Origin: Carallia brachiata
Lineage: Eukaryota; Streptophyta; Magnoliopsida; Malpighiales; Rhizophoraceae
Direction of reading: 5' to 3'
DNA length: 64,000 nt
Assembly: GCA_021464245.1 (NCBI GenBank)
Contig: JADCRB010000001.1
Coordinates: forward strand, 5,279,186-5,343,185
The notes below the pieces were generated by a model. The model was not told where the DNA came from, made no database searches, and was given only the letters and a program-made list of their open reading frames with translations. The translations under genes and the position numbers were made by a program. This document shows positions 35,801 to 49,000 of this stretch, in pieces. Every line of letters starts with the position of its first letter. The stretch's first letter is position 1.

Positions 35801-36375
35801 GCTAGGTCCAAGAAGGGTATGGATTTTGTTTTTATAGTTGTTGACAGGTTGTCCTAGATGGTGCATTTCATTCCATGTCACAAGAGCAATAATGCAGCCA
35901 ATGTGATTCATTTATTGTTTTGAGAGATAGTGAGGTTGTATGGTGTTCTAACGTTTATTATTTTAGATTGAGATGTAAAGTTCTTGAGTTATATCTAGAA
36001 GACATTGTGGGGAACATTGGGAACTAAGCTCTTGTTCTCGACTATTTGTCATTCTTAGATTAATAGACAGACCGACGTGGTAAATAGGACGTTGTCCACA
36101 TTGTTTTGTTTTATCTTTTAGAAGAACTTAAAGAATAAGGAGAAGTCTTTGTCGTACATGGAGTTTGTATACAATAGGAGTGTCCATTCAGTTACCAATT
36201 GCTCTACATTCGAGGTTGTATATGGCTTCAATCCACTTATACCATTGGATTTATTGCCATTGCTAATTGAGAAGCACACTAGTGTAGATGGAAAGAAGAA
36301 AGTTGAGATAGTCAAGCAATTGTATGAGGGGGTGTGATAAAACATAGAGAATGATTGAGAAAATCATTCTTCTTC
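32812..36375 (+). pseudogene. Ty3/gypsy polyprotein from mid-gag to integrase
   Basis: Starts abruptly in gag at EEDREATMAKFLQGLIRDIV then NVVELQHYLEMEDMVH. Zinc knuckle near 33150-33195 (KCF.CLRKGHIA.QC, with two stops). Protease near 33430-33640 (IIDCSSCTNMASTLLVEKLS; the usual active-site motif is lost). RT near 34100-34850 (GNDGKIAFKTKYGFYVWLVM, PFGFTNALSTFMRLINHV, YFDNILIY with N for the second catalytic Asp). RNase H near 35010-35420 (FSKTFKVECDVLGIRIWAIL). Integrase 35480-36375 ([43 protein letters not shown]). Many stops. It lacks the front of gag, which lies at 15788-16468 on the other strand. Coding homology jumps into LTR sequence near 36380, so the pol tail is deleted. Confidence 0.85.
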
Positions 36376-36399
36376 CTTAGTGAGTGCGTCAAGCAATTG

Positions 36400-36594
36400 T
36401 ACAGCAATTTATCATCCTTCTTATTCCTTTCCTAGGGTATGTCGTCTACAAAAATCTTTTTATACCTTTGGTTTGCATCTCTTAATAAGCATTGGTTCAA
36501 AGGTCTTTCAAACCTGACTTAGCTTTCCTTATGTGTGATTTCAATCTTGTTCGTGGGTCTTCTAGTTCCGTTTGCGTTTGCGAGGGTTGCATCA
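36400..36594 (+). mobile_element. Partial 3' LTR of the same gypsy family
   Basis: Collinear with the 3' half of the LTR at 17646-18138 (opposite strand): TTTCCTAGGGTATG, TTTTTATACCTTTGGTTTGC, TTTCAAACCTGACTT, GTGTGATTTCAATCTTGTT, ending GGGTTGCATCA. The first half of the LTR is missing, apparently removed with the pol tail. Confidence 0.7.
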
Positions 36595-37129
36595 TTAGTT
36601 TTTGTTTAAATGTTTTAAAATTGATTTAGTTGAATGGACAAATCTACAAAATCACTTTTAAAATTGTCCTTGTTAGATTCAAAGACAGATTGATTGGCTC
36701 AAATATCATCTAGCTTGGATGAAGATTTGGTAGCTTCTTTGGTGTTAACTACATATGTACATATATATTTTTGATAATGAAAATTATGCAAAGGTAGACA
36801 CTAATTGTAAAAAGAAAAAATAGTAATAATAATAAAATTATAAGAAGTACAATGCTAAGAATAAAATATTATGTGAATGATAATATCTCAAGCAGCTCAA
36901 AGTAGATAAAGGCACAAAAAAGTATGCCAATTAAAAATATAGAAAATAAATTTACATGATGCAAAAATAAAAGTTATTTTTTCGAAGAATTTTATAGTCT
37001 GTATTATTATTCTATTTTTTTTAAACTTAAAATAGATTTACTGAAAATAAACTAGCAAAATATTCGTCATAATTTTCAAAGAGAGGAATCACACCTCAAA
37101 TAGTTATCTTTTGCTGTATGTAAAATGGG
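36595..37129. other. Intergenic, AT-rich; nothing identified
   Basis: No open frame or repeat of note. Confidence 0.4.
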
Positions 37130-37930
37130 ATAGTTGTTGGAGGTAACAAATTATAGCAACGGAAACGATGGAATCTAAAAAAGTAAATTTAACCAGAAGG
37201 TGAATGATTAGAAAACAGCTACTCCGAAAGTGTGGGTTTCTTTGAGTGAAATTTTATGGAGTGCATACGGCAGCTCTCGAACTTAGAATCCACAAAGGAC
37301 AACATGGGGTCACGATCCAGACATCTCAATCATAGAAATACATAGATTTGACACCGATGAATCTTGTTAGACCATTTTTGGTTGACAGTAGCGAACGACA
37401 GTGTGGTGGAGAGGTGGTGGCACAAAATCGGTTGTGTAACATGATTTTTAACTTTTTTTCACCTAATTTTGGCATGTGGATTTCATGGGAGTGTAGATCA
37501 GTTGACTGTAATTATTAGAGGGTGCTTCCCAAGTGGTGTTAATGATCGACAACCAATGATAAAGACATTTGTGGCAGCGATGGTGGTCGTTCGTTAAGGA
37601 GGTAGCGAGATGAGTAGAATTTGAAGTTTTTTCGGGTCTTTTTATAGATATTTTGTGAATTTTTAAAATTGAAGTTAGACTTTGATTCCAAAGTGATGTA
37701 CAAAATGAACAAAAATGAAACCTAAATTAGGAATCCCCCTAAAAAACTATGAAAACATAGAAATCCACTTATAATTAAACTAATACTCAATATCAATTGT
37801 AATATGCACAACAGGTCTAAATGGAAAAGATAATGCTGATATATATTTACAGAGCTTGTCAAAATCAAAAATGGAAATAACATTAAAAAAATGAAAAAAA
37901 AAATCTTAAACATAGCCTAAATAATCCCAA
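37130..37930 (-). mobile_element. Decayed LTR and leader related to the PDS5-carrying family
   Basis: The stretch 37694-37930 resembles the LTRs at 28457 and 31387 (AATGAAACCTAAATTAGGAA, ATAGAAATCCACTTATAA, ATTTACAGAGCTTG). To its left, CTTTGATTCCAAA is a degenerate PBS on the minus strand, preceded by TTTTGTGAATTTTTAAAA as in the complete element. The leader (37130-37680) is of similar composition. Truncated on both sides. Confidence 0.45.
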
Positions 37931-39112
37931 CGACAAAATCTCAATTTTTGCAAGATTTCCCAAAATATTGCTCAGATAATGTTTATCGATTACTACATTG
38001 CTTGTCTAATAACGTTCCACATATTGTTTGATGGTTGACATTGTTAGCATCCCAATAAACCATGCTTGATTGACCATAGGATACAAGCAGGCCTTTAGGT
38101 GATCCACATTATTTATTCGACCACAAGCACAAAAGCCCTAAGTTGGCTGTTGATCATCACTAATTAGTTGATAGTATTTGACCAAGCATTTTGACAAAGA
38201 TTCAAAAAGATTCAAAAGTTTAATTTCTGCATGTCTAACATTCTTGGGGAAAAAACAAAAGAAGATGGGTAATAAATATTGAGAGACCACTTCAAAGAAT
38301 GGGAACTGCTCCAAGGGCCCCAAAGGCTATCTATTATAGTTTTCTTCGTTTAAGTTTAGCCTTTTGTATGCATAGTTGTTCCCCTTACCTCGTTGCATAC
38401 TTGAACCTAAGTTTGTTAGCCCCAATGCAAGTGAGTTCCATTGCTCTATTTCTTGCCACTTTGAAAATTTATCTTGTAATTCTTTCTGAAAGTCAATTTT
38501 CCTCAGTCATGCCTTACCACTATTGTGCACTCGATTCATGAGCCTCCCTGTAAGTCAAATTTAAGTTTCTACTTAATGCACTTGTTGACTTTCGTTGGCA
38601 TTATATAACTACAAGTTTTTGATATGTTATTTTTGAATAGTTAAGCTGTAATGAAAAAAAATCTTGTGTCCTAATGAATTTTTTTTTCTCATTTCCACTT
38701 TTATAGATTGTAACCTAAGGAATTCAGCTGCTCTCCTAATCAGCCTATCTAGCATATTGCTATCTTTATGCAAACTCAAGCACTCCTTTCCTTGAGTCGA
38801 CTCGTCTTCAATTTTCTCATATTAAGTAAAATCTCATTTGCAATTGGCTTTGCAATTCCAATTTAACAACTTATGAAGGCCTACGAGGCAAAGTCATCGA
38901 TTTTATACTGCGATTGACTTTATATTTCAAGTTGTTATTGACACAATGAGTAATTTTAGATTGTTGCCAGATTATTCTTTTTAGTGATAATAATTCATCT
39001 TATTGTGTCAATTTTTTATTGAAAGTTTATTAGCTTGGAAGACAATTTCAATAATCTTTTTAGTAGAGGAAAAACAAATAGAAAAATATGCAATTTCATG
39101 GGAAGATCTCTC
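37931..39112. other. Intergenic; nothing firm
   Basis: The 80-codon open frame at 38299-38541 and its neighbourhood show no motif I recognise. Confidence 0.35.
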
Positions 39113-39115
39113 TAA

Positions 39116-39483
39116 CGCTCTGTTTGGCTTGTTCATAGGAAATGAAAGAGAAAGAAAACACAAAAACCAAGATAAAATCCCTTGTTTGAGAAATTGTGAG
39201 AAAATGTTGTGAGAAAAGCTAACCAAAAAAGACAATGAAAGCCAATTAAAAAGAAAAAACAAATGGAAACATAATGACAAAAATGACCCCTTTTTTTTAA
39301 ACTCCACTTAACCCATCATCTAAAGATTGTAGAGACATTTTTATAATTTTATATATAAACTTTTCTTTCTCAACAGCTTTTTATACAATTTTAACACTAA
39401 ATTTTACTTTCTCATTATTTTCTCACAACTTTCTTTTCTTATGACTTTCTTTCTCACAAAAATCTCACCATCCAAACAGACAC
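39116..39483. mobile_element. PIF/Harbinger-like (Tourist) MITE
   Basis: 368 bp flanked by the trinucleotide TAA (39113-39115 and 39484-39486). Terminal inverted repeats are CGCTCTGTTTGG on the left and CCAAACAGACAC on the right (9 of 12 paired). Subterminal GAGAAAGAAA and TTTCTTTCTC also pair. No coding capacity. A TWA target duplication is characteristic of PIF/Harbinger. Confidence 0.65.
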
Positions 39484-39539
39484 TAAGAGCATTGCCCTTG
39501 TGAAAGCTTCTAACCCTTGCTTTTTTGCCTCACTAGGAG

Positions 39540-40260
39540 TTTTGTTTTTTTGTTTGGAGAGATTGATCAACTAATTAGAAATACAACTAATTAGTCATGT
39601 AAAAATCAGCACATTCATGCTAGTGTGGAGGAGGAAGTGATTAAACATCATTCTAATAAGAATAATGTAGAATCCGTTTTCTTCATTGAAAATTACCTCC
39701 TATAGAGCTAGTGGACCAAAAAGCTATTAAATGCTAGGGCTTTTATTAATAAGATGCAGTTGGCTTGAAAGCCTAAAGAGGCCATGGTCGCTAGAGAACT
39801 GAATAATAGTTTTTCTAATTCCAATTCTCAAGTTCATTAGACAAGTAGTTTATTTTGGATGATTCTCTGCATATGTTCGATAACATATCATGCTCTTGAA
39901 GGAAATTATGAGGAACAAACAATCTTTTAAGGTTAATTTGTTTTAGACTCCCTTTTGGATCAAAACCTATAATATACCCTTAAATAATCCTTCCAATTGG
40001 TATGTTAAGATTGTCATAGCTACTACTCTTGGTAATTGTGTAAGAAAAATCATTATAATTGATGCGTAATAAGAGGGTAGATAAGAAAGATTCTTATACT
40101 TTAAAGCCCTCTTTGGTGTCAAAAACCCATTATTGAAATGAATTGAAGTGAATCACAAAGGTAAATTGATCTAAATTATTTCAAATATGAGAAATTACTG
40201 AAATTTAGTTATTTTTATGATTGTATAGGACATGTAAAAGATGATTGTGAACTACTTTTT
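39540..40260 (+). pseudogene. LINE ORF1 fragment (DUF4283-like with CCHC knuckle)
   Basis: In changing frames: RELNNSFSNSNSQ, ILDDSLHMFDN, MLLKEIMRNKQSFKVNLF then (stop) TPFWIKTYNIPLNN (pattern WMFD...LL.KE...FW.QI..IPL), then LLKFSYFYDCIGHVKDDCEL, a variant of the C..C....GH....C knuckle. These are features of ORF1 of plant L1-type LINEs. Same strand as the endonuclease array and the RT fragment downstream. Confidence 0.65.
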
Positions 40261-40279
40261 TTTTTTTTTCTGAAACAAA

Positions 40280-43030
40280 CAACAAAGATTCAAAGCATAA
40301 TCAGGTAAAGAATTATAGTGATAATTTACAAGCCCCGTCAAGAAAAAGAAAGCAAGCCCAAAATAGGAAACAGGCGACACTAAAAAACCTGTTGAAATTA
40401 GGGATAGATTCACAAATGATTTTTAGGAGGAGCAAAAGTATATATTTTCATATATTGTTGAAAAATACATAGATTCTTAATTGAAAAAAAAAATAATATT
40501 AATTATTATGAACAATAAATATTATAATCATTGGTCCCTTTAGTGAAGCCTCAACGGGGGTGAATAAGCTTCACTAATGAAATCCTCTAAAATTTCTTGT
40601 AAAATTTAATGTTAATAAGAGTTGGAAAGACATACATAATTAGTTTTTACAAGGTTCACTATTTGGCTATATTCGTAATCTTCTCAATAAATCTCTCTTG
40701 AGAATCTTGAGAGTTCGAATCAAGGAATGCTTTTTTGAGTACACCAATTACCACCATACAACTTATAAGAAGACTCTGCAAAACACTCTTACATCTGCCT
40801 TCAAATTAGTTGTTGCACAAGTCTCACTTGCCAACACTAATTTTCCCCCTTTCTTGGGTTTTCATTCTTAAGTTCAACCTTAACTCCTTATAAGATGACC
40901 CTCACAAGTCCCATTTGGGAGCTCTCTTATATTCTCATAATGTTTTACAATAATAATGAAATTTACTAGTTTCTCTGCTAGTTTTACAACAAAAAGCCTT
41001 TTGTTATAAAAAAGATTACATAATGCTGGAATATAACTTTCTTGAATATAAACTGTCTTTAAGTGATGTTTTTGTAGCTATAAAAGAGGATGATAACTTG
41101 TTAAAGTTGTTGTCATGGGTTGCACTTGCTCATTTAGTTGCTTGCTTGCTTGGCAGCTTTTGCATTGATTCCTTTGTCTACCATCTTCTAGGAGAACGAT
41201 TATAACTTTTTGCAGGAAGCTTGAGAAATTGTGATTCTTTTTTCACCCACCAAATTTGACTAATTTTGAGTGAGGGTAACATAGTTAAATAAAATGTTAA
41301 AGTGTCATCTAACAGCTTACACAATTTTAGTAAAACGTTAATATTTTGTCGATGGTTTTCCATTTTGATGTCGTTATTTTTGCAATCAATAATAGATAAG
41401 ACTACACACAAAATCGTGCATTAAAATTCATAGTGTGTTTTTCTTGGAAGTTGTTGAAAGTTGCCTTATGTGTACAAGAATTTTCTGACAGTTTGTATTT
41501 TATAGGTAGAAATACCCTAGAATTTTCTTTAGAGATACAAAAATTGCAAAAATAATCTCATTTGAAATTAGAATTCTAGGCTCAAAATCTTAGTGAGTGA
41601 ATTTCATACTTGGACTTTGCCCAAATTGAATTGCTCTTCAACAGTTTTTTTTTTTTTTTTTTGAGATAGGAGCTCAATTAGGCCCAATATGATCTTTCAT
41701 ATCTTTTCACACATAGACCTCTTTAGGCATCTTGAACCTAAATTGTATACTTGGAATAACATACGCTTGAAATTCCACTTGTGCTTGTGTTAACATGATT
41801 TATAGCTCATCACTTGTACTTGTATTAGTTTGATTCATAAGATATAACTCATCATCAAAACATGAATTCACACTTGTAAGTGTAACTAATTAGTTACAAT
41901 TCCTTAATTTATGCATAGGGTTTGAATTTCCTAACAATAACTATTCTTTTTGAGTTTTTATGTTGAAACTATTGAATAATGTTTTTGTTTTTATATTAAA
42001 TTCATCTTTTTAGGTATAAGTAATTATCAAATATAATTTAATCTTTTCCAAACATATTTTTTTCGATGTCTATTATTAAGTTTGGATAGAGAATATTTTA
42101 AGCTTAAGATTGAATTGGATTAAATCCTGAGTTTTGTTATTTAGCCTAAACAACAAATATATTTTAAAAAAATCACTAGTTAGGGTATTGTACCTTAATA
42201 ATTAGTAAAAATATTCTAGGGGCAATTGCCTCACGTTATCCTAAGTTGAATTTGTTTTTGGCTGGAATGGTAACTGTTCCTTTCATACTATGTGTACTAT
42301 GACATATAACACCCCTACAACAAATTGATAGTCTTTCCACAAAGCTTTGAAGACCATTTCCAATGATAGATTTAGTTAAGACTTATTGCGATCTCCGATT
42401 GACGTTCAAAATTTAGAGGCGACAATCATATAATCTGTGGCCCAAAAGTTTGAAAGAATACAACTCAAAAACTAAAAGCTTGGTAACCATGGTCAGATGA
42501 CGGATATGAGACGAATTCAGTTTGGGTGAGAATTCAGATGATGAAATGGGCTCTCTTTCCTCATTCCAACTTTTCTATTCCAATCTCGACTTTCCATTCC
42601 AATTTTGGTGAAATGGGCCTTGGTTACCATTCCAAATTCGACTAGAATGGCTCACGTTTTTTTATTTAACCTTATCCATTCCAACGTTGGCATGGTGAGC
42701 TCTCATTACCATTCCAAATTCGACAAGAATGGTTCACATTTCTTATTCCACCTTCATAAGCTGAAGGGCTTTGGTGTGGTTGCTACAATGAAGCATCGTT
42801 AGTGCCCATTTGGATTAAAACTTAAAGATCGAGTAAGACGAACTATTTGATTGAGCTAATACGAACTACCCTTCGCTGAGTAAGATGAGGGATAGATTGC
42901 CAAGATTTGGCAATAAAACAATTATGTTTCCTTGAAAAATCCAAAACCCAGACAAACCACAATAAGTTTTTGAAATTTCTTCAAAGAATTCAGAACCCTG
43001 AAGAATAACCTAGATCTTAGAAAAGACCTC
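40280..43030. other. Intergenic, AT-rich, with a small tandem duplication
   Basis: CATTCCAAATTCGAC-AGAATGG-TCAC occurs near 42632 and 42711 (about 79-bp period) within a stretch rich in CCATTCC/GGAATGG words. GGGGCAATTGCC at about 42219 repeats the palindromic core seen at 22970. No gene recognised. Confidence 0.45.
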
Positions 43031-46000
43031 GAGAAGAAGAAGAACCTTGACCCTCTGCAGCAGGTGCTTTAATCAATAAAAATAATCTTTTAAGACTCAA
43101 TCGTCTTGTACCAGTTCAATTTGAAAGTCTTCTTTTAGAAAACCAAAAGCTTGAGGGCCTTTTTAGGTGGTTTAACTAGGCCATAATAGATCTTCTAAGC
43201 TTGAAAGCACATCTCAGCAAACTCTTCAGTCTAATGCTAAAAATAAGACGTCCAGTTATGTAACAAAACATCCAGTTATGAAAGAGTGTAGAAGATATAA
43301 CAGCGTGCGCTTTTTAGGTAGGAGAGTATACTGCTACTGCTAGAAAATACAAGGAATTCACTTTTACTTTGGTTGACTCAAATGGATTACTAAGTATAAA
43401 AAAGAAGTGAAATCGTAACTCTAGTTCTATAATGTCCGCTTCAACAAACTTAATGGTAGTGGCTACAAAACAACTCTATCGAGAGCCATGAAAATTTAAA
43501 TTGGAACAATAGGCGGTTATAAACTCCTTGAGTAATCAATAAATTAATTAAGATTGTTGAGCTTCAAGTCTCAAACTTAGTACCCTTAGTAAAAACAGGC
43601 CAAAAGTGCTTGAGATGAAAAAAGTAAATCATAAATTAAAGATTTCAATAACATTTTTGTGGATTGTAGATGAACTGGACGTCAGAATGATTATGGTCTA
43701 ATACTCTTTTGGAAGGACTCAACAATTGTGAACTCGGTTTCAGATCACCAAACTTTAGTATTAATTTCGGATAACAAGCATTTATTGGAGCGAAGATTTA
43801 ATGGATTTTAAAGATGGCCAAAGGAAAAAAATAATATTAAAACTTAGGACCTTATTCAATAGGATAATGGACAACTGCATAAACTTTGACTTTGTCAATA
43901 AGTCTTGAACATGATTATGTTATCTTTTAAGAAACAGGTGGGCCAGCCTAAGCCAATATATTTAATTAAGAACTGTGAATATTTTATTAACGAATGTGTA
44001 TTTGTTGAGATTAATTTTTAAGGATTTAAATTCACTTGTGCCAATGGTTATAAAGGATAAGACAACATCCAAGAATGCTCTAACCGATATTTTTCCCATT
44101 GCTAAATTTCTAGAATTATATTTACTAAATTCTTTCAATCATCTTTCATGGTACTCGAGAAGAAAAAGAACCTAGAATCTTAATAGCAACCACTTTAATC
44201 AATATAAATAATCTTTTGAGACTTGATCATCTTACACCAGTTCAATTTGAAAGTCTTTTTCCATCAAACCAAAAACATGATGTGCTTTTTCCTCTAGTCT
44301 AACTAGACCATAATAAGTCTCCTAAACTTGAGAGCACGTCCCAGCAAATTCTTTTCTCTAGTGCCAAAAATAAGGTATTTGGTCATACAATAAAACATCC
44401 AATCATGAAAAAGCATAAAAAGACATGATAAGCCCAAACTTTTCAGGTAAGAGAGTGCACTGCTATTACTAAGAAATATGAGGAATTCAATTTTACCTCG
44501 ACTGACTCATATAGATTACAAAGTACTAAAGAGAAGTGAAATAATAACTCTAATTCTATGACCTCTTATTCAACAAACTTAATGGTACTGGTTACAAAGC
44601 AACTTTTTCAAGAGCCATGAAAATATTAAATTGGAACTATAGAGTGTTGCATACTCCTCAAGTAATCAATAGACTAAAGAAGATTGTTGAGCTTCAAGGC
44701 TCAAACCTTAATGAAAATTGGGCTGAAAGTGCTGAAGATGAAAAAAAAAACGAAAATTAAAGTTTTTCAATAGCATTCTTATGGATTGTAAAAGAACTGG
44801 TCATCATTATGATTAGGGTCTAATACTTTTTGGAAGGACTCAATAGTTGGAAATTTACAATCGGCCTCAAACCACTATGTTGATGTTACTGATGTATTAG
44901 TTTATGACGATGAGCATTTAGTGGAGTGAAGATTTACTAGATTTTTAATAATGGTCAAAGGACAAAAATAATATTCAAACTTAAGAGCTTTTTCGATAGC
45001 ATAATAGACAACTGCATAAACTATGGCTTTGTTAAGGAGTCCTCTTCAAGATTATATTCTCTTTTGACAATATGGAGGCCAACCTATGCCAATATATTTA
45101 ATGAACAAGTGTAAAAGTGTCATTAACGATTGTGTAATGATTGCGATTAATTTTTTCAGATTTGAATTCACTTGTGCAATGGTAAAAAATTTAGGGGAAG
45201 ATTTAAGAATGACTTAACAGATTTTTTTTACTACTAAATTTCTAGAGCTCTATCCACTAGATTCTTTCAATCATCTTTCTTTGTACTTGAGAAGAAGAAC
45301 AACCTAAAACCCCAGCCACAAGCACTTTAATCAATAAAAATAATCTTTCGAGACCTGATCGTCTTATACCAATTCAATTAAAAAATCTTCTTCTAGCAAA
45401 CCAATAGCCTGATGAGCTTTTTTATATGGTCTAACTAGACCATAATAAGTCTCCTAAGCTTAATAGCATGTCCTAGCAAATTCTCTAGTCTAGTGCCAAA
45501 AATACGATGTCCGGTTGTATAATCAAATATCCAATCATGAAAGAGCATAAGAAGTCATAACAAGCATGAGCTTTTTAGGTAGGAAAGTACGCTGATATTG
45601 CTAGGAAATGCAAAGAATTCACTTTTACTTCTACTGACTCATATGGATTACTAAGTATAAAGAGAAGTGAAATAGCAGCTCTAGTTCTATGACCCCCTTC
45701 AACAAACTTAATGGTAGTTGCTACAAAGTAATTCTGTCAAGAGCCATAAAAATCTTAAACTAGAGTTGTACAGGGCTATAGAGTCCTCTTGTGGTCAATA
45801 AATTAAAGAAGACAGCTTCAAGTCTCAACCTTAGTACCCTAGATAAAAACTAGGCCAAAAGTCCTTAAGATGGAAAATATAAGACGTAAGTTAAAGTTTT
45901 TTAGTAGTGTTTTTGTCGATTGTAGAGGAACTAGTTATCATTATCATTAGGGTTTAATATTCTTTAGGAAGGACTCAAGAATTGTGAACTTAAAATCAGT

Positions 46001-49000
46001 GTTACACCACCATATTGATGTAATAACTTATGATGACGAGCATTTAGTTGAGTGGAGATTTATTGGATTTTAAAGATGGCCAAAAAACAAAAATAATATT
46101 CAAACTTAAGACCTTCTTCAATAAAATAATGGACAACTGCATAAACTATGTCTTTGTCAAAGAGTCCTCAATGAGATTATATTATCTTTTAAGAAATAGT
46201 GGGACAGCTTAGCCCAATATATATAATGAACATGTGTAAAAGTGTCATTAATGAATGTGTATTGATTGAGATTAATTTTGAGGGATTTGAATTCACTTGT
46301 ACCAAGGGTCAAAAGGTTAGAATAATACTTAAGAATGCCTTAACAGATATTTTGCCATTACTAAATTGCTAGAACTATATTCAGTAGATTCTTTCAATTA
46401 CCTTTCTCAATGCCCAAGAAGTAAAAGAACCTAAAACCTCAGCAGCAAGCACTTTAATCAATGTAAATAATCTTTCGAGACTTGATTGTCTTGTACCAAC
46501 TCAATTTGAAAGTCTTCTTCCAGCAAACCAAATTCCTTTTGGGATTTTTTATGTGGTCTAATTAGACCATAATAGCTCTCTTAAGCTTAAGAGCACATCC
46601 CAGCAAAGTCTCTAGTCTAATGCCAAATATAAGATGTTCGGTTGTATAACAAAACATTCATTTATGAAAGAACATACAAAGACATAACGAGTATGATCTT
46701 TTCAGTTAGGAGAGTACGTAGCTATAGCTAGGAAATGCAAAGAATTCATTTTTACTTTGACTGACTTACATAGATTACTAAATATCGAAGAGAAGTCAAA
46801 TAGTAGATGTAGTTTTAAGACGTCTCCTTCAATAAACATAATGGTAGTGGCTACAAAGCAACTTTAACAAGAGCCATGAAAATCTAAAATTAGAACTGTT
46901 GAGGGCTGTAAACTCCTCGAGTGGTTAATAAATTAAAGAAGATTGTCGAGCTTCAAGTCTCAAACCTAGTACCTTTGATAGAAACTAGACCAAAAGTGCT
47001 TGAGATGGAAAAAGTAAGACGTAAGTTAAAAATTTTTCAATAGCGTTTTTGTGGATTGTAGAAGTGGTCGTCACTATGATTAGGGTCTAATACTCTTTTG
47101 GAAGGACTTAACAATTGTGAATTTACAATCGGTCTATGACCACCATACTGATGCATGAATTTACAATGACAAGCATTTAGCGGAATAGAGATTTAATGGA
47201 TATTAAGGATGACCAAAGGATAAAAATAATGTTTAAACTTAAAACCTTTTTTGATAAAATAATGTACTACTGCATAAAATATGGTTTTGTCAAAAACCCC
47301 TGAATGAGATTATATTCTCCTTCGAGAAATATGTGATCCAACCTTGGCCAATATAATTAACTAACAAGTGTGAAAGTGTCATTAACGAATATGTACCGAT
47401 TGAGATTAATTTTTAGGAGTTTGAATTCACTGGTACTAACGGTCAGAAAGGTTAGGAGAACATCCAAGGATGCCTTAACAGATTTTTTGTCGCTACTAAA
47501 TTTGTAGGGCTATATTCATTAGATTCTTTGGATCATCTGTCTCGATACACAAGTAGTAGAAGAACCTAAAACCTCAGCCACAAGCATTTTAATCAATACA
47601 AATAATCTTTCGATACTTGATCGTCTTGCGCCAAATCAATTTGAAAGCCTTATGCAAGCAAACCAAAAGGCTGATGGACTTTTTTAGGTGGTCTAACTAG
47701 ACCATAACAAGTCTCCTAATGTTGAGAGAACATCCCAGGATACTCTCCAGTATAATGCCATAAATAAATTGTGCAGTCGTATAACAAAACATCCAATCAT
47801 AAAAGAGTGTAAGAACACATAACGAGCATGAGCTTTTCAGGTAGGTGAGTACACTGCTATTGCTACGAAATGCAAGGCATTCACTTTTATTTCAGCTGAC
47901 TCACATATATTATTAAGTATCAAAGAGAAGTAAATAATAAGCTCTAGTTCCATAACATCTAGCGAGTATCGTGGAAATCTTAAACTAGAGCTATAAAGGA
48001 CCGCAGACTCCTTAAGTAGTCAATAGACTAAAGAAGATTGTTGTGCTTCAAGTCTCAAACCTAGTACCCTAGATAGAAACTAGGCCAATAGTGCTTCAAA
48101 TAGAAAAAGTAAAACGTTAGTTAAAGCTTTTCAATAGCATTTTTTTGTATTGTAAAAGAGCTAGTCATCATTGTGAGTAGGGTCTAATACTCTTTTGGAT
48201 GGACTAAACAATTGTTAATTTGCATTCAATCTCAGACCACCATTCTAATGTATTAATTTATAACAACGAGCATTTGGTAGAGTGGAGATTTACCAGATTT
48301 TAAAGATGGCGAAGGGACAAAGTTAATATTCAATCTTAAGGCCTTATTTAATAGGATAATAGACAACTACCTAAAATATGGCTTTGTCAAAGAGTCTTCA
48401 ACGATATTATATTCTCTTTTGAGAAATAGGGGGGACAGTCTAGGCCAATATATTTAATAAACAAGTGTAAAAGTGTCATTAACAAATGTGTACTAATTGA
48501 GATTAATTTTTGATTTGAATTTGCTGGTACCAATGGTCAGAAAGGTTAGAAGAACATCCAAAAATGCTTTAACAGATTTTTTGCCACTACTAAATTTCTA
48601 AAGCTATACTCAATAGATTCTCTCAATCATCTTTCTCGATACCCAAAGAGAAGAAAAACCTAGAACCTCAGAAGCAAGTACTATAATCAATATATATAAT
48701 TTTTCGAGATCGGATCATCTTATACTAGTTCAATTTGAGAGTCTTCTATCAACAAACTAGAAGCTTGATGGGCTTTTTAGGTGGTCTAACTAGACTATAA
48801 TTAGTCTCCTAAGCTTGATAGTGTGTCCCGACGAACTCTCTAGTCTAGTGCTGAAAATGAGATGTCTAGTTGTGTAACAAAACATCCAATAATAAAAGAG
48901 CGTGGTAAGACATGATGATTATGAGCTTTTAAGGTATGAGAGTACACTGCTATTGCTAAGAAATGCAAGGAATTCACTTTTACTTCAGCTGACTCATATG

